Shown piece after piece: positions 8,371-17,517 of a stretch of DNA of 64,000 nt. The DNA comes from Lentimicrobiaceae bacterium (GTDB taxonomy: Bacteria; Bacteroidota; Bacteroidia; Bacteroidales; F082), in the NCBI GenBank assembly GCA_015061315.1, contig SUWV01000001.1, forward strand, positions 186,001 to 250,000, written 5' to 3'. The notes below the pieces were generated by a model that was not told the DNA's origin, made no database searches, and saw nothing but the letters and a program-made list of their open reading frames with translations. The position numbers and the translations under genes were made by a program. Every line of letters starts with the position of its first letter. Within the stretch, counting starts at the first letter, position 1.

Positions 8371-11319
8371 ATGAAAAGGAATATTTTAACATTAATCCTA
8401 ATTTGCATTATAGGAACAGCAGCCTTTGCGCAAAATATCATCGAGCCAGAATTACAAGAATTTATGAATCAAAACAACGACGAGAAAATCAGCGTAAATA
8501 TAATTTTCAAGTCGCAGTTAGATGTTAAGGAACTAAGAACAAATTCTAATAATTATTTAGATAAAGAGACTAAGCGACAAGCTGTGATTAAAGAGTTTAA
8601 AGAATTCTCAGAAGCATCGCAACAAGAAGTCGTTTCCTTTATCAAGTCGCAGGAAAGCAAAGGAGCTGTCACTGATATGGTTTGCCATTGGCTTTCAAAT
8701 TCAATCACTTGCACAACGACAAAAGACGTTATCGAGGCATTATCGAAACGCGATGACATTCTATTAATAGGATTGAATGCTGAAAGAAAAGTGATTTTAG
8801 GAGACAACAAGTCAACGAGTCAACGAGACGACAAGATGGAAATCACGTCTAACGTATTGCAAGTCAATGCTGACAAAGTCTGGGATTTAGGATATACGGG
8901 AGAAGGCGTTTTAGTCGCGATATTAGACTCTGGTGTTGATTATGAGCAAGTAGATTTAGCAGATCATCTCTGGGACGGTGGCGTAGAATTTCCAAAACAC
9001 GGATATAACTTTGCCGATAACAACAACGATCCTATGGATGGAACAGGACATGGAACTCATTGTTCTGGAATTATTTGCGGCGATGGCAGTAGCGGCACAC
9101 GAACAGGAGTCGCGCCAGACGCCACATTGATGTGTGTGAAAATCATAAACAGTACGGGCAACACCGACGCTGGCAAAATCGTCTCGGGAATGGAGTTCGC
9201 CGTAGAACATGGAGCCGATGTTTTGAGCATGTCGGTCGGAATTGCCAGTTCCTCGACATCAGAAAGAGAGATGTTACGAGAAGCTTGTGTCAAGACATTA
9301 GAAGCTGGCGTAATTGCCGCAGTGGCAGCAGGCAACGATGGTAATTCACTTAACAAGAATCCGATACCAAACAACGTCAGAGTGCCAGGCAGCTGCCCAG
9401 CTCCATGGATTCACCCTGACCAACAGGAAAATAGCGGAGCTACATCATGCGTCGTTTCGGTCGGAGCCGTAGATAAAAATGATAAACCTGCCGCATTTTC
9501 GTCACAAGGACCAGTGACATGGCAAGAGACTTCTTACGCCGACTATCCTTATGATCCAGGCATCGGCTTGATACGTCCCGACGTCTGTGCTCCAGGTGTA
9601 GATATTATCTCGTTAGGGAACAACAGCGAAGATTATGTAAAAATGAACGGTACATCACAGGCAACTCCTTGCGTAGCAGGTATCATGAGCCTCATGCTGT
9701 CGAAAAATCCAGAATTGACACCAGAACAAATCAGCATGATTTTAGAGACGACAGCAGTAAAATTAGAAGAGAAGAAAAATAACAAAACAGGCTCGGGTAG
9801 AGTAGACGCTCTCGCTGCAATAAATGCCATCGACATGGGCGATATCATCTTTAAAGAATTGACATTCACCGATAAAAATAATAACAACAAGATAAATGTT
9901 GGCGAAGAAATTGAACTCGACATCACTTTTGAAAATATTTCCGACGATAGTTTCGACAACGTGAAAGCTGTATTAAAATGCACCAACGATTTAGTTAATA
10001 TCACTAATGGAAATGTCGAAATAAATAACATAGCTGCAAATCAAATATTTAACATCAATGAATTTAGCTTTATAGCCGGTAATGATATTAAAGACCAAAC
10101 CACATTGTTCTTCGACATAGAATTTTACAAAGACGATAATGTTATTTCCACTACGAGATTTTCCGTCGTGACATTCGACAAAGACTTATTGTTCTCGGAA
10201 GTCATTGTGAAAAACGACGACAATAACAACGGCATTCTCGAAGCAGGCGAGACGGCAGACTTAGGCGTTGTCATAAATAACAGAGGAAGGGAGATAGCAT
10301 TAAATGTTAATGGAATTTTAACAAGTAACGATAACAACATCACGATAAATAAAAGCGAAGCTGAGTTCGGTTCAATAGCTCCAAATAGTTCCGTTACAGC
10401 ATACTACAATGTCACATTATCGAATAACGTATCTGATAATAGCGACATCACTTTCAATCTTGAGATAAAAGATAAATATAACTTCACAAAAGCTTTTAAC
10501 ATAAATTATATTAACACTTGCGATATAATTTACAATTTAAAAGACGATTTCGGTGATGGCTGGGGTGGAGCTAAAATCATCGCAAATTATAATGATGGTT
10601 CAGAATCTGACAGTTATACAATAACTAAAGGTAAATCGGAGACCTTCACAAAGACATTGAACACTGGAGTTGAAGTGTCGTTGGAATGGAAGAAAAGCTA
10701 TGCTGACGCTGAATGTAAATATTCTATAAACTATGATAATGGCGTCGAGATTTTCAGTGGTTCTGGCTCTCAAAGCGGTACTTTCTTCAGCTGGACTCAG
10801 AATTGTTCTACACAAGATATGATTATTGAGACATGCGAAGGCGTGAAAAACTTCAACGTGAATGTTGGCAGCAACTCAGTGAATCTATCTTGGGAAGCTC
10901 CAGAAAAAGAAGGCGTTATCAATTATGAAATATATCGTGAGACAACACTCATCGCCACTACAGAAGAGTTAAGCTACGTGGATAACAATCTCATCAGCGG
11001 TTCTTATACCTATAGCGTGAGACCTGTTTATGAAAGTTGCAATGGTAATACTTCTTCAGAAGACATCGCTATTTGCGTTGGCGTTGCGGAGAATATCATT
11101 CCAGATGTGACTATTTATCCTAATCCTTCGAAGGGAATCTTCACAATAAAACATGATAACATAGAAAGCATCACATTATATAATGTTGTTGGAGCTAAGA
11201 TTTTTGAAGCTAATATCGATGACAGAGAATATGTCATAAGCGATTTAGAATCGGGAATATATTTCGTTAATATCAAGACTAACGAAGGAAGTGTCATCAA
11301 GAAAATAGTTAAATATTAA
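8371..11319 (+). CDS. Secreted subtilisin-like (S8) serine protease with T9SS sorting domain
   Basis: A 982-residue protein with a signal peptide (1-21, ending AFAQ) and an inhibitor-like propeptide to about residue 150. The S8 catalytic domain has all three catalytic residues: Asp186 (ILDSGVD), His227 (GHGTHCSG) and Ser429 (NGTSQATPCVAG). After it come two Ig/CARDB-like segments (about 490-705), a segment with DDFGDGWGGA (about 725), a fibronectin-III-like domain (about 825-905) and a T9SS sorting domain (from IYPNPSKGIFTI, about 912). It should be exported by Sec, cross the outer membrane by T9SS and act at the surface or outside. A repeat-derived octamer array encodes the linker NKSTSQRDDK between propeptide and catalytic domain, near where maturation cleavage is expected. 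Confidence 0.93.
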   Translation: MKRNILTLILICIIGTAAFAQNIIEPELQEFMNQNNDEKISVNIIFKSQLDVKELRTNSNNYLDKETKRQAVIKEFKEFSEASQQEVVSFIKSQESKGAVTDMVCHWLSNSITCTTTKDVIEALSKRDDILLIGLNAERKVILGDNKSTSQRDDKMEITSNVLQVNADKVWDLGYTGEGVLVAILDSGVDYEQVDLADHLWDGGVEFPKHGYNFADNNNDPMDGTGHGTHCSGIICGDGSSGTRTGVAPDATLMCVKIINSTGNTDAGKIVSGMEFAVEHGADVLSMSVGIASSSTSEREMLREACVKTLEAGVIAAVAAGNDGNSLNKNPIPNNVRVPGSCPAPWIHPDQQENSGATSCVVSVGAVDKNDKPAAFSSQGPVTWQETSYADYPYDPGIGLIRPDVCAPGVDIISLGNNSEDYVKMNGTSQATPCVAGIMSLMLSKNPELTPEQISMILETTAVKLEEKKNNKTGSGRVDALAAINAIDMGDIIFKELTFTDKNNNNKINVGEEIELDITFENISDDSFDNVKAVLKCTNDLVNITNGNVEINNIAANQIFNINEFSFIAGNDIKDQTTLFFDIEFYKDDNVISTTRFSVVTFDKDLLFSEVIVKNDDNNNGILEAGETADLGVVINNRGREIALNVNGILTSNDNNITINKSEAEFGSIAPNSSVTAYYNVTLSNNVSDNSDITFNLEIKDKYNFTKAFNINYINTCDIIYNLKDDFGDGWGGAKIIANYNDGSESDSYTITKGKSETFTKTLNTGVEVSLEWKKSYADAECKYSINYDNGVEIFSGSGSQSGTFFSWTQNCSTQDMIIETCEGVKNFNVNVGSNSVNLSWEAPEKEGVINYEIYRETTLIATTEELSYVDNNLISGSYTYSVRPVYESCNGNTSSEDIAICVGVAENIIPDVTIYPNPSKGIFTIKHDNIESITLYNVVGAKIFEANIDDREYVISDLESGIYFVNIKTNEGSVIKKIVKY
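8803..8835 (+). repeat. Octamer array (GTCNACRA family) inside the subtilase gene
   Basis: Units GACAACAA, GTCAACGA, GTCAACGA and GACGACAA follow one another with an exact 8-base period. They are the same units as in the gap at 40671-40707. They are translated in frame as a polar linker. Confidence 0.7.
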
Positions 11320-11324
11320 AAGCG

Positions 11325-12830
11325 ATGAAGAATCCTATCAAGGCGTTAGCGGGGCAGACAGTGATTTACGGTCTCGGCACTATAGTACCGAGGCTGCTAA
11401 ATTATTTACTTACGCCTTTTTATGTGCGCGTCTTCGTCTCGGGAGAATACGGACAGATCTCTGAGCTTTATGCTTGGATTGCCTTGCTGCTCGCCGTCTT
11501 GACATTCGGAATGGAGACGACATTCTTCCGTTTCTCACAAAAAGAAGACAGCAGCAAAGTCTTTAACAATGCCGAGACGATAGTGCTTTTAATCACAACG
11601 CTTTTCCTTTTGTTTTACTGTTTCTTCTACAAGTCGTTCGCTGCCTTAATACATTACGAATTTAACACTCATTACGTTCTTCTGTTAGGAATTATAGTAG
11701 CGATTGATGCAGCAGCGGCTATTCCTTTTGCGATGCTGAGAAAAGAAAACAAGGCAGGACGCTTCAGTTTGATAAAGACAATCAACGTCTTGACAAACAT
11801 CTTCTGCAATATCTTATTCTTAGTCATCATTCCAGAAAAGTCGATGATGATAGCAGAGAGCATCTTCGGAGAACAAACGTCATTGCTTATCTGGGTCTTC
11901 ATTTCCAATATCATAGCAAGTCTTCTAAATCTGATATTACTTTTCCCTCAGCTTTCAAAATTAAGATTAAGTCTGAACAAAGATTTAATCGTCCCGATGC
12001 TGAGATATTCATTTCCAATATTGTTGATAAGTTTGGTCGGCATGGTGAATGAAGTGGCCGACAAGATTTTAATCAAGTATCTTGTCAGCATTCCTGATGA
12101 AGCTACGTTGTTGAGCATGAATATAACAGGCGAGGAGTATGCCATGCAGCAGCTTGGTATTTATTCTGCTAACTTCAAGCTCGGCGTACTGATGACGATT
12201 TTCATACAGATGTTCCGTTTCGCCTCGGAGCCGTTTTTCTTCAGTCACGCCAAAGACCGCAACGCTCCCAATTTATACGCCAAAGTCATGACATACTTCG
12301 TCATCTTCTGTCTGCTGATTTTCTTAGGCGTGATGTTTTATATGGACATATTACAGCATTTCGTCGGAAGAAACGGCAGCGACTATCGCGAAGGTCTCAG
12401 AATAGTCCCGATAATCTTAATCGCCAATATGTTATATGGCATCGTCTTCAACCTCTCTATATGGTTCAAGCTGTCGGACAAGACATATTATGGCACAATC
12501 ATCGCCATCATAGGCTCCATCGTAACTTTGATATGTTTCTTCACTTTGATACCGAAAATCGGTTATATGGGAGCTGCCATCGCGCATCTCGCCTGCTACA
12601 TCGTCATGATGCTCGTTTCTTATTTCTGGGGACAGCGCGTCTTGCCGATACCTTATCAAATAGGCAGAATAACAATATATTGCATAATAGCTTTCGCTTT
12701 ATTTATCGTAAGTAATATGATAATAGATTTTAACATTGTCTTAAAACTTACAATAAATACTTTGATGTTAATATCATATATCGCGATAGTTTACGTTTTA
12801 GAAAGAAAAAATCCACTAAAAATAGAATAA
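11325..12830 (+). CDS. Polysaccharide/lipid-linked sugar flippase (MOP superfamily)
   Basis: A 501-residue integral membrane protein with 12-14 hydrophobic helices and no signal peptide. The N-terminus ([20 protein letters not shown]) is typical of the Wzx-like polysaccharide biosynthesis proteins of the MOP family, which flip undecaprenyl-linked sugars across the inner membrane. It starts 5 bases after the subtilase stop and ends 2 bases before dut, so it is likely cotranscribed. In Bacteroidota such a flippase is commonly next to dut. The sugar substrate is unknown. Confidence 0.88.
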   Translation: MKNPIKALAGQTVIYGLGTIVPRLLNYLLTPFYVRVFVSGEYGQISELYAWIALLLAVLTFGMETTFFRFSQKEDSSKVFNNAETIVLLITTLFLLFYCFFYKSFAALIHYEFNTHYVLLLGIIVAIDAAAAIPFAMLRKENKAGRFSLIKTINVLTNIFCNILFLVIIPEKSMMIAESIFGEQTSLLIWVFISNIIASLLNLILLFPQLSKLRLSLNKDLIVPMLRYSFPILLISLVGMVNEVADKILIKYLVSIPDEATLLSMNITGEEYAMQQLGIYSANFKLGVLMTIFIQMFRFASEPFFFSHAKDRNAPNLYAKVMTYFVIFCLLIFLGVMFYMDILQHFVGRNGSDYREGLRIVPIILIANMLYGIVFNLSIWFKLSDKTYYGTIIAIIGSIVTLICFFTLIPKIGYMGAAIAHLACYIVMMLVSYFWGQRVLPIPYQIGRITIYCIIAFALFIVSNMIIDFNIVLKLTINTLMLISYIAIVYVLERKNPLKIE

Positions 12831-12832
12831 TT

Positions 12833-13270
12833 ATGACAGTAAAAATCGTTAATAAATCTGATAACAATTTACCTGTTTACGAGACAGCGAGTTCGGCAGG
12901 CATGGACTTAAGAGCTTATTTACCAGAAGGTTCGATAACTTTGAAACCAATGCAGAGAATGTTGATTCCAACCGGACTTTTCATGGAGATTCCTGAAGGC
13001 TATGAAGGACAAGTGAGACCACGCAGCGGCTTGGCAATAAAAAGCGGCATCACTGTCTTGAACACGCCGGGAACCATCGACGCCGACTATAGAGGTGAAG
13101 TTAAGATAATACTTATCAACTTATCTGACAGCGACTTCGTCATCAACAGTGGCGACAGAGTAGCACAGATTGTCTTCGCCAAATGCGAACAGATGGAAGT
13201 AGTGAACGTGGAGATGTTGAGCGACACAGAAAGAGGCGCCGGCGGTTTCGGACACACAGGGAAGAATTGA
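12833..13270 (+). CDS. dut: dUTPase (deoxyuridine 5'-triphosphate nucleotidohydrolase)
   Basis: A 145-residue trimeric-type dUTPase with all five motifs: AGMDLRAYL (1), [12 protein letters not shown] (2), [18 protein letters not shown] (3), GDRVAQIVF (4) and [11 protein letters not shown] (5). Motif 5 has His where Ser is usual (GFGSTG). It hydrolyses dUTP to dUMP and PPi, which keeps uracil out of DNA and feeds thymidylate synthesis. The stop codon TGA lies in the first unit of a heptamer array (AATTGACAATT). Confidence 0.97.
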   Translation: MTVKIVNKSDNNLPVYETASSAGMDLRAYLPEGSITLKPMQRMLIPTGLFMEIPEGYEGQVRPRSGLAIKSGITVLNTPGTIDADYRGEVKIILINLSDSDFVINSGDRVAQIVFAKCEQMEVVNVEMLSDTERGAGGFGHTGKN

Positions 13271-13355
13271 CAATTAACAGTTGACAATTTACAATTAACA
13301 GTTAATAGTTATTTATTACTCGTTGACTTGTAGACTCGTAGACTTGTTGACTTTA
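13265..13355 (+). repeat. Heptamer array followed by reverse octamer array after dut
   Basis: Bases 13265-13310 are heptamers of the GACAATT/AACAATT/AACAGTT type and include the dut stop codon. Bases 13318-13354 are octamers which on the minus strand read GTCAACAA, GTCTACGA, GTCTACAA, GTCAACGA. The array fills almost the whole gap between dut and the TPR gene. Confidence 0.75.
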
Positions 13356-13366
13356 AAAAAATCGCA

Positions 13367-15073
13367 ATGAATAGAAACAAATTATTTTTCTTGACATTAT
13401 CATTGTTCTTGACAAGTTCTATTGCATTTTGTCAGGATACGATACAGCCTAAGATGAGCTTGGCTCAGAATGCGGAATATTTCTCGAAAGGCATTGAAAA
13501 TAAATACAACGAAAATTACGACGTGGCGATAGAATGTTTCGAGAACGCATTGAAAGCATTTCCTGAAGATCATGCGAGCATGTATGAACTCAGTGCGCTT
13601 TATGCTAAGAAAGGCTTGCAGGAAAAAGGATTTGAGATGATAGAGAATGCCGTCGCTCTCGACAGCACCAACAAATGGTATCAGATACGACTTGCAGACT
13701 TCTATAAACAAAGCTACGATTACGAGTCATTCGTGAATATCTACAGCAAACTACTCGAGAACGAGCCAAATAACCTTGAATATCTTGAAGTATATATCGA
13801 CGCCTTGCTTCATCTTGAACGTCATGAAGAGCTGATAGAAAAGTTGAACGTCTTTGAAGATAATGTCGGCGTGAATGAATATCTCTCTATGATGAAAATA
13901 GAGATTTACAATATGCTCGGCGATGGTGATAATGTGATAAAAGAACTTGAGAAACTGTCGAATGCTTTTCCTTATGAGACGAGATATTTGTCGATGTTAG
14001 CAGAGGTTTATAATCAAAGTGGCAGAGAGAAAGACGCATACGAGAAGTATCTTGAAATTAAGGAGTTAAATCCTGAAGACCCATATATCAACACTTCCTT
14101 GTTAGAATATTATCAAAAACAAGGCGAACTTGACAAGGCTTTCGAGGAGTTTGTCCTTTCGATAAAAAACAAGAATTTGGATTATAACACCAAATTGCAG
14201 ATTTACGAATATTGGTTCAACGATAGAGAAGATAACGAGAATACCATCAGAGAAGCTGAAGTGGCTGGCAAGACTTTCATCGAGGTGCATCCCGACAAGG
14301 AACTTGGATATTATGTTATTGGCACCGTGCATTATAACAATGAAGATTATGCTGAAGCCAAGAGATATTATTCGGAGGCAGTGGCGAGAGACAGCAGCAG
14401 CTTCATGAGTTGGTATCAGTTAATAATCACAGATTTAGAACTGAATGCTGTTGAAGATTTATATGAACATACTGTAAAGGCGCAGCGATTTTATCCTGAG
14501 CAGCCGCTGTTTTATCTCTTCAACGGATTGGCTCTTATCGATATGAAAAGATATGAAGAGGCTATAAAAGTCTTGGAAAAAGGAAGGTTTATGTCGGCTG
14601 ACAAAAAACTCACCGCCGACTTCGACACTTATATCGCTGACGTATATCATGAACTCGGTAATAAGGAGATGATGTATAAATATTACGACAGAGTCCTTAA
14701 AAATAATCCGGAAAATGTTTACGTGTTAAATAATTACGCTTACTTCCTTTCTGTTGATGGCGCGAGGTTGGAAGACGCATTGAAAATGTCGGCGATAACG
14801 ATAGAGAAAGAACCTAAAAACGTCACTTTCTTAGATACTTACGCTTGGGTGTTATATAAATTAGGACGCTACAAAGAAGCAAAGAAATGGATGGAAAAAG
14901 TCTTCTCCTACGATAAAAATGCTGGAGGTGTCAACTACGAACATTACGGCGATATTCTGTATAAATTAGGTGAAAAAGATAAAGCGGTTCAGAATTGGAA
15001 GAAAGCTAAGAAGTTGGGAGATGCTTCGGAATTTATCGAGCAAAAGATTAAAGATGAGGAGATTTATGAATAA
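13367..15073 (+). CDS. Secreted tetratricopeptide-repeat protein
   Basis: A 568-residue protein with a signal peptide (about 1-22, ending AFCQ). It then consists almost wholly of tetratricopeptide repeats with the usual Ala/Gly/Tyr spacing (for example YNENYDVAIECFENALKAFP and GRYKEAKKWMEKVF). It probably works in the periplasm as a protein-binding scaffold. The neighbourhood dut, TPR, DUF4292 lipoprotein, EnvC-like is conserved in Bacteroidota and suggests a role in envelope or outer-membrane upkeep. The stop overlaps the start of the lipoprotein gene. No catalytic motif is seen. Confidence 0.85.
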   Translation: MNRNKLFFLTLSLFLTSSIAFCQDTIQPKMSLAQNAEYFSKGIENKYNENYDVAIECFENALKAFPEDHASMYELSALYAKKGLQEKGFEMIENAVALDSTNKWYQIRLADFYKQSYDYESFVNIYSKLLENEPNNLEYLEVYIDALLHLERHEELIEKLNVFEDNVGVNEYLSMMKIEIYNMLGDGDNVIKELEKLSNAFPYETRYLSMLAEVYNQSGREKDAYEKYLEIKELNPEDPYINTSLLEYYQKQGELDKAFEEFVLSIKNKNLDYNTKLQIYEYWFNDREDNENTIREAEVAGKTFIEVHPDKELGYYVIGTVHYNNEDYAEAKRYYSEAVARDSSSFMSWYQLIITDLELNAVEDLYEHTVKAQRFYPEQPLFYLFNGLALIDMKRYEEAIKVLEKGRFMSADKKLTADFDTYIADVYHELGNKEMMYKYYDRVLKNNPENVYVLNNYAYFLSVDGARLEDALKMSAITIEKEPKNVTFLDTYAWVLYKLGRYKEAKKWMEKVFSYDKNAGGVNYEHYGDILYKLGEKDKAVQNWKKAKKLGDASEFIEQKIKDEEIYE

Positions 15074-15899
15074 GTGTCAACGGTCTACAGTCTATGGTCT
15101 ACAGACTTTTTCCAGAAAAGTTAAAACATGGAAAAAGCCTTTACTCTTTTGTCTTTTGTCATTAATCTTCATAATAAGCTCATGTTCTACGAATAAGGAG
15201 ATTTCAAGGTCGCGACTAAAACATTATTCTGCCAACCATATCATCAGAGAAATCGAAGACAACAATTTCGAGTTCGACAACTTTGAAGCTAAGTTCGATG
15301 TGAAGATGAAAGGCGATAATAAATTTGGATTGAAAGGACAGCTCAGGATGCAGAACGACAGCCTGATATGGGTTTCACTTTCACTGAAACTCGGCATAGA
15401 GATGGCAAGAGTGATGATTACTGAAGACTCCTTAAAATTTATCAACAGAAGCGATAAAACATATATAGCAGAAAACCTTGATTATGTTAATGAGATTTTA
15501 CCTGTCGAGGCTTCGATAAAAATCCTGCAAGATATTTTAGTCGGCAACAACAATCACATCGAAAGAAACGACGACTATAGAGTCGCGATAGAAAACAACA
15601 GCTACAAATTGATGTCTAACGAAAATTCTGTTCTGAGAACTGACATCTGGGTGATGCCAAAGACATTCAGGATAAGCGGATATGAGATAAGATTATTTGA
15701 CGATGACGTAAATAAGATAAAGCTTCAATACGATAACTTCCAAAAAATCAACGGGAAGTCTTTGCCTACGAAAATCAGTGTCAAATTAAATTCAGGAGAC
15801 GACATAAATCTTGAAATAGATTATTCAGAAATCAAAGTAGGGGAGAAGCCGAGCTTTCCTTTTAACATCACAAAAAAATATGAAAGGAGGAGGTTATGA
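15066..15899 (+). CDS. DUF4292-type outer-membrane lipoprotein
   Basis: The ORF is open from 14970, but the earlier Met lies deep inside the TPR gene. The Met at 15066 overlaps that gene's stop by eight bases, follows a purine-rich GAGGAG and leaves a proper lipoprotein signal: hydrophobic core then lipobox ISSC. The mature part (~235 residues) is beta-rich and resembles the LolA/LolB-like DUF4292 lipoproteins found next to EnvC-like genes in Bacteroidota; function unproven. The residues before the hydrophobic core (STVYGLQTF) are encoded by a repeat array (15076-15112), an unusual n-region. The end overlaps the next gene as ATGA. Confidence 0.8.
   Translation: MNKCQRSTVYGLQTFSRKVKTWKKPLLFCLLSLIFIISSCSTNKEISRSRLKHYSANHIIREIEDNNFEFDNFEAKFDVKMKGDNKFGLKGQLRMQNDSLIWVSLSLKLGIEMARVMITEDSLKFINRSDKTYIAENLDYVNEILPVEASIKILQDILVGNNNHIERNDDYRVAIENNSYKLMSNENSVLRTDIWVMPKTFRISGYEIRLFDDDVNKIKLQYDNFQKINGKSLPTKISVKLNSGDDINLEIDYSEIKVGEKPSFPFNITKKYERRRL
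15076..15112 (+). repeat. GGTCTAC/AGTCTAT heptamer array in the lipoprotein signal region
   Basis: GTCAACGGTCTACAG, then TCTATGGTCTACAGACTTTT, is nearly the same DNA as 50286-50320 in an unrelated adhesin gene and is related to the intergenic array at 41447. It is translated in frame. Confidence 0.7.
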
Positions 15900-17179
15900 G
15901 GCGTAAAGTCGTAGAGTCTAAAAGTAGAGACGCGTCAATGATACCTATAAAATCAATAAACATTGACACGTCTCAACAAGTTCAACGTTCAAAGTTTTTA
16001 GTTCTATTATTTCTCCTGATGATAAACATCGCGGCTTGGAGTCAGAGCACTGAGTCATTAGAGAAGAAAATCAATTCTATTCAGAAGGACATCAAGCTTG
16101 CGGAGAAGTTGTTGAAAGAGACTTCCAAAAACAAGGAGACGACTATAAATCAGGTCAGCCTGCTTCAGACACAAATAAAGCAGAGAGAGAGTCTGATAAG
16201 GACATATCAGAATCAGGTCAATGCTTTGAACAGAGATATTCAGAAGAACAAGAACGAGATTGCGGCTTTGAAAAAAGACCTTACACTTTTTCAAAAAGAG
16301 TATGCCAACTTACTATTGATAGCTTATCGTAATAAAGGTAAGACTAACAATTTACTTTTTATTTTTTCTTCGGAGGATTTTAACCAGGCGATGCGTAGAA
16401 TGCGTTACATACGCGAACTCAACGATTTGGTGAAGGTTAAAATTGAAGAGATAAAAGACACTCAGGAAAAAATCAACGAGCAGTTGGAGAAAAATGAATC
16501 CAATAGGAGAGAGATTGAGAAGGTCATGGCTAAGGAAAAAGAAGAGAACGCCTCGCTGAAGAAAGACCGCGACAAACTCAACAAAGATGTCGCTTCGTTG
16601 AAGAAGAAAGAAAGCCAGATACAAAGCGATATCAAGAAGAAGGAGAACGAGACGAAGAAGCTGAAGAAACAGATAGAGAAGATTATAGCAGAAGAAATCA
16701 AGAAGGCTAAGGAAAGAGAAGAGCTCGCCAAGAAAAACAACACTAAATCTGTCGATTATAATCTGTCGAGCAACTTCGCGCAGAACAAAGGCAAGCTGCC
16801 ATATCCTGTTGAACAAGGTATCATTACGGGGAAATACGGTCTGAGTCCGCACCCGACACAGAAGAAAGTCACTGTTAATAACAATGGTGTTGATATAAGC
16901 ACAACAAAAGGAGCTAAGGCACGTTCCGTATTTGATGGTGAAGTCAGCTACGTCATGCTTCAAGGCAACAACAACGTCATCTTGATACGTCACGGATTGT
17001 ATTTCACCTTGTATTCAAATCTTGAAAAAGTCTTCGTGAAGGCAGGGGAGAAGGTGACGACAGGGCAGGAGATAGGACGTGTCCACACCAACGTCAGCGA
17101 CGGCAAGACGATACTGCATTTTGAGATATGGCAAGAAAACAGAACGACAGTAAACCCAGCACTATGGATTAAGAAGTAG
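15896..17179 (+). CDS. EnvC/NlpD-like murein hydrolase activator with degenerate LytM domain
   Basis: A 427-residue protein. The start at 15896 follows a strong purine-rich AAAGGAGGAGG and overlaps the previous stop as ATGA, so I keep it although it gives an odd 33-residue n-region before the signal core (FLVLLFLLMINIAAWSQ). Residues ~50-285 form a long coiled coil, and the C-terminus is a LytM/M23 fold. The M23 zinc ligands are partly lost: HxGxD reads NNNGVDIS (Asn for His near 329) and the HxH pair reads SNL (Asn375) before LHFEIW (His408). This fits an EnvC-type activator of amidases at the division site rather than an active peptidase. The n-region is made by an inserted palindromic repeat. 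Confidence 0.9.
   Translation: MRRKVVESKSRDASMIPIKSINIDTSQQVQRSKFLVLLFLLMINIAAWSQSTESLEKKINSIQKDIKLAEKLLKETSKNKETTINQVSLLQTQIKQRESLIRTYQNQVNALNRDIQKNKNEIAALKKDLTLFQKEYANLLLIAYRNKGKTNNLLFIFSSEDFNQAMRRMRYIRELNDLVKVKIEEIKDTQEKINEQLEKNESNRREIEKVMAKEKEENASLKKDRDKLNKDVASLKKKESQIQSDIKKKENETKKLKKQIEKIIAEEIKKAKEREELAKKNNTKSVDYNLSSNFAQNKGKLPYPVEQGIITGKYGLSPHPTQKKVTVNNNGVDISTTKGAKARSVFDGEVSYVMLQGNNNVILIRHGLYFTLYSNLEKVFVKAGEKVTTGQEIGRVHTNVSDGKTILHFEIWQENRTTVNPALWIKK
15924..15974 (+). repeat. GTAGAGACG palindrome, copy A (in coding sequence)
   Basis: This imperfect inverted repeat starts GTAGAGACGCGTCAATG and ends CATTGACACGTCTC. The same element is at 17205, 17518, 41114 and 51496. It is preceded by GTCGTAGAGTCTA and followed by CAACAAGTTCAACG, both related to the octamer arrays. 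Here it is translated as the front of the EnvC-like protein. Confidence 0.8.
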
Positions 17180-17204
17180 AATCTGAGAATCTGAAAAAAA
17201 TATT

Positions 17205-17255
17205 GAGACGTATCAATGTGTATTTATGTTTAAGGTGTCATTGACGCATCTCTAC
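17205..17255 (-). repeat. GTAGAGACG palindrome, copy C
   Basis: On the minus strand it starts GTAGAGATGCGTCAATGACACC and ends ACATTGATACGTCTC. It is preceded on that strand by octamer-like CAGTCATCAA. It lies 25 bases after the EnvC-like gene. Confidence 0.8.
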
Positions 17256-17264
17256 TTGATGACT

Positions 17265-17341
17265 GGTTGAACTCTGAACTTTAAACTTTAACCCTATATA
17301 ACTAACCCTTTAACCCTTTAATCCTTTACACCTTTAATCCT
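17265..17341 (+). repeat. Octamer/heptamer array before the small lipoprotein
   Basis: GAACTCT/GAACTTT heptamers are followed by a clear octamer run (AACCCTTT, AACCCTTT, AATCCTTT, ACACCTTT, AATCC). The array ends seven bases before the ATG at 17348. Confidence 0.65.
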
Positions 17342-17347
17342 AAAAAA

Positions 17348-17476
17348 ATGAAAAGCAGAAAAATAATATTAGCATTGATGGTCATAGCGATATTGCTATC
17401 ATCATGTTCGAGGGCATATCAGCCGACTAATGTACAGAAAAGAAAAGGCAACTGCGGAACCTGCTCGAGATGGTAA
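17348..17476 (+). CDS. Small lipoprotein, 42 residues
   Basis: This short ORF has a complete lipoprotein signal: MKSRK, a hydrophobic core (IILALMVIAI) and the lipobox LLSSC. The mature peptide is only ~22 residues, basic, and ends NCGTCSRW, with a CxxC pair. Very short lipoproteins with a Cys-rich tail are seen in other Bacteroidota genomes, but I do not recognise a named family. It stands alone, with a copy of the GTAGAGACG palindrome on each side in the same orientation. No promoter box is evident. A functional gene is supported by the precise signal architecture; a chance ORF cannot be excluded. Confidence 0.65.
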   Translation: MKSRKIILALMVIAILLSSCSRAYQPTNVQKRKGNCGTCSRW

Positions 17477-17479
17477 TTC

Positions 17480-17511
17480 GGGACTCTGAACTCAGAACTT
17501 TGGACTCTGAC
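17480..17511 (+). repeat. ACTCTGA heptamer array
   Basis: Units ACTCTGA, ACTCAGA, ACTTTGG and ACTCTGA follow the small lipoprotein gene and lead into the next palindrome copy. Confidence 0.65.
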
Positions 17512-17517
17512 ATGTTT

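Noticed and set aside
14970-15065. Longer start for the DUF4292 lipoprotein at 14970
   Set aside because: It lies inside the TPR gene and would put ~32 charged residues before the signal. The Met at 15066 has a purine-rich leader and the usual stop/start overlap.
16352-16993. 213-codon minus-strand ORF across the EnvC-like gene
   Set aside because: Its Leu/Phe-rich sequence is the reverse complement of Lys/Glu coiled-coil codons; a shadow ORF.
16870-17179. Active M23 endopeptidase in the EnvC-like protein
   Set aside because: Two zinc-site His positions are Asn (near residues 329 and 375), so an activator role is more likely than catalysis.
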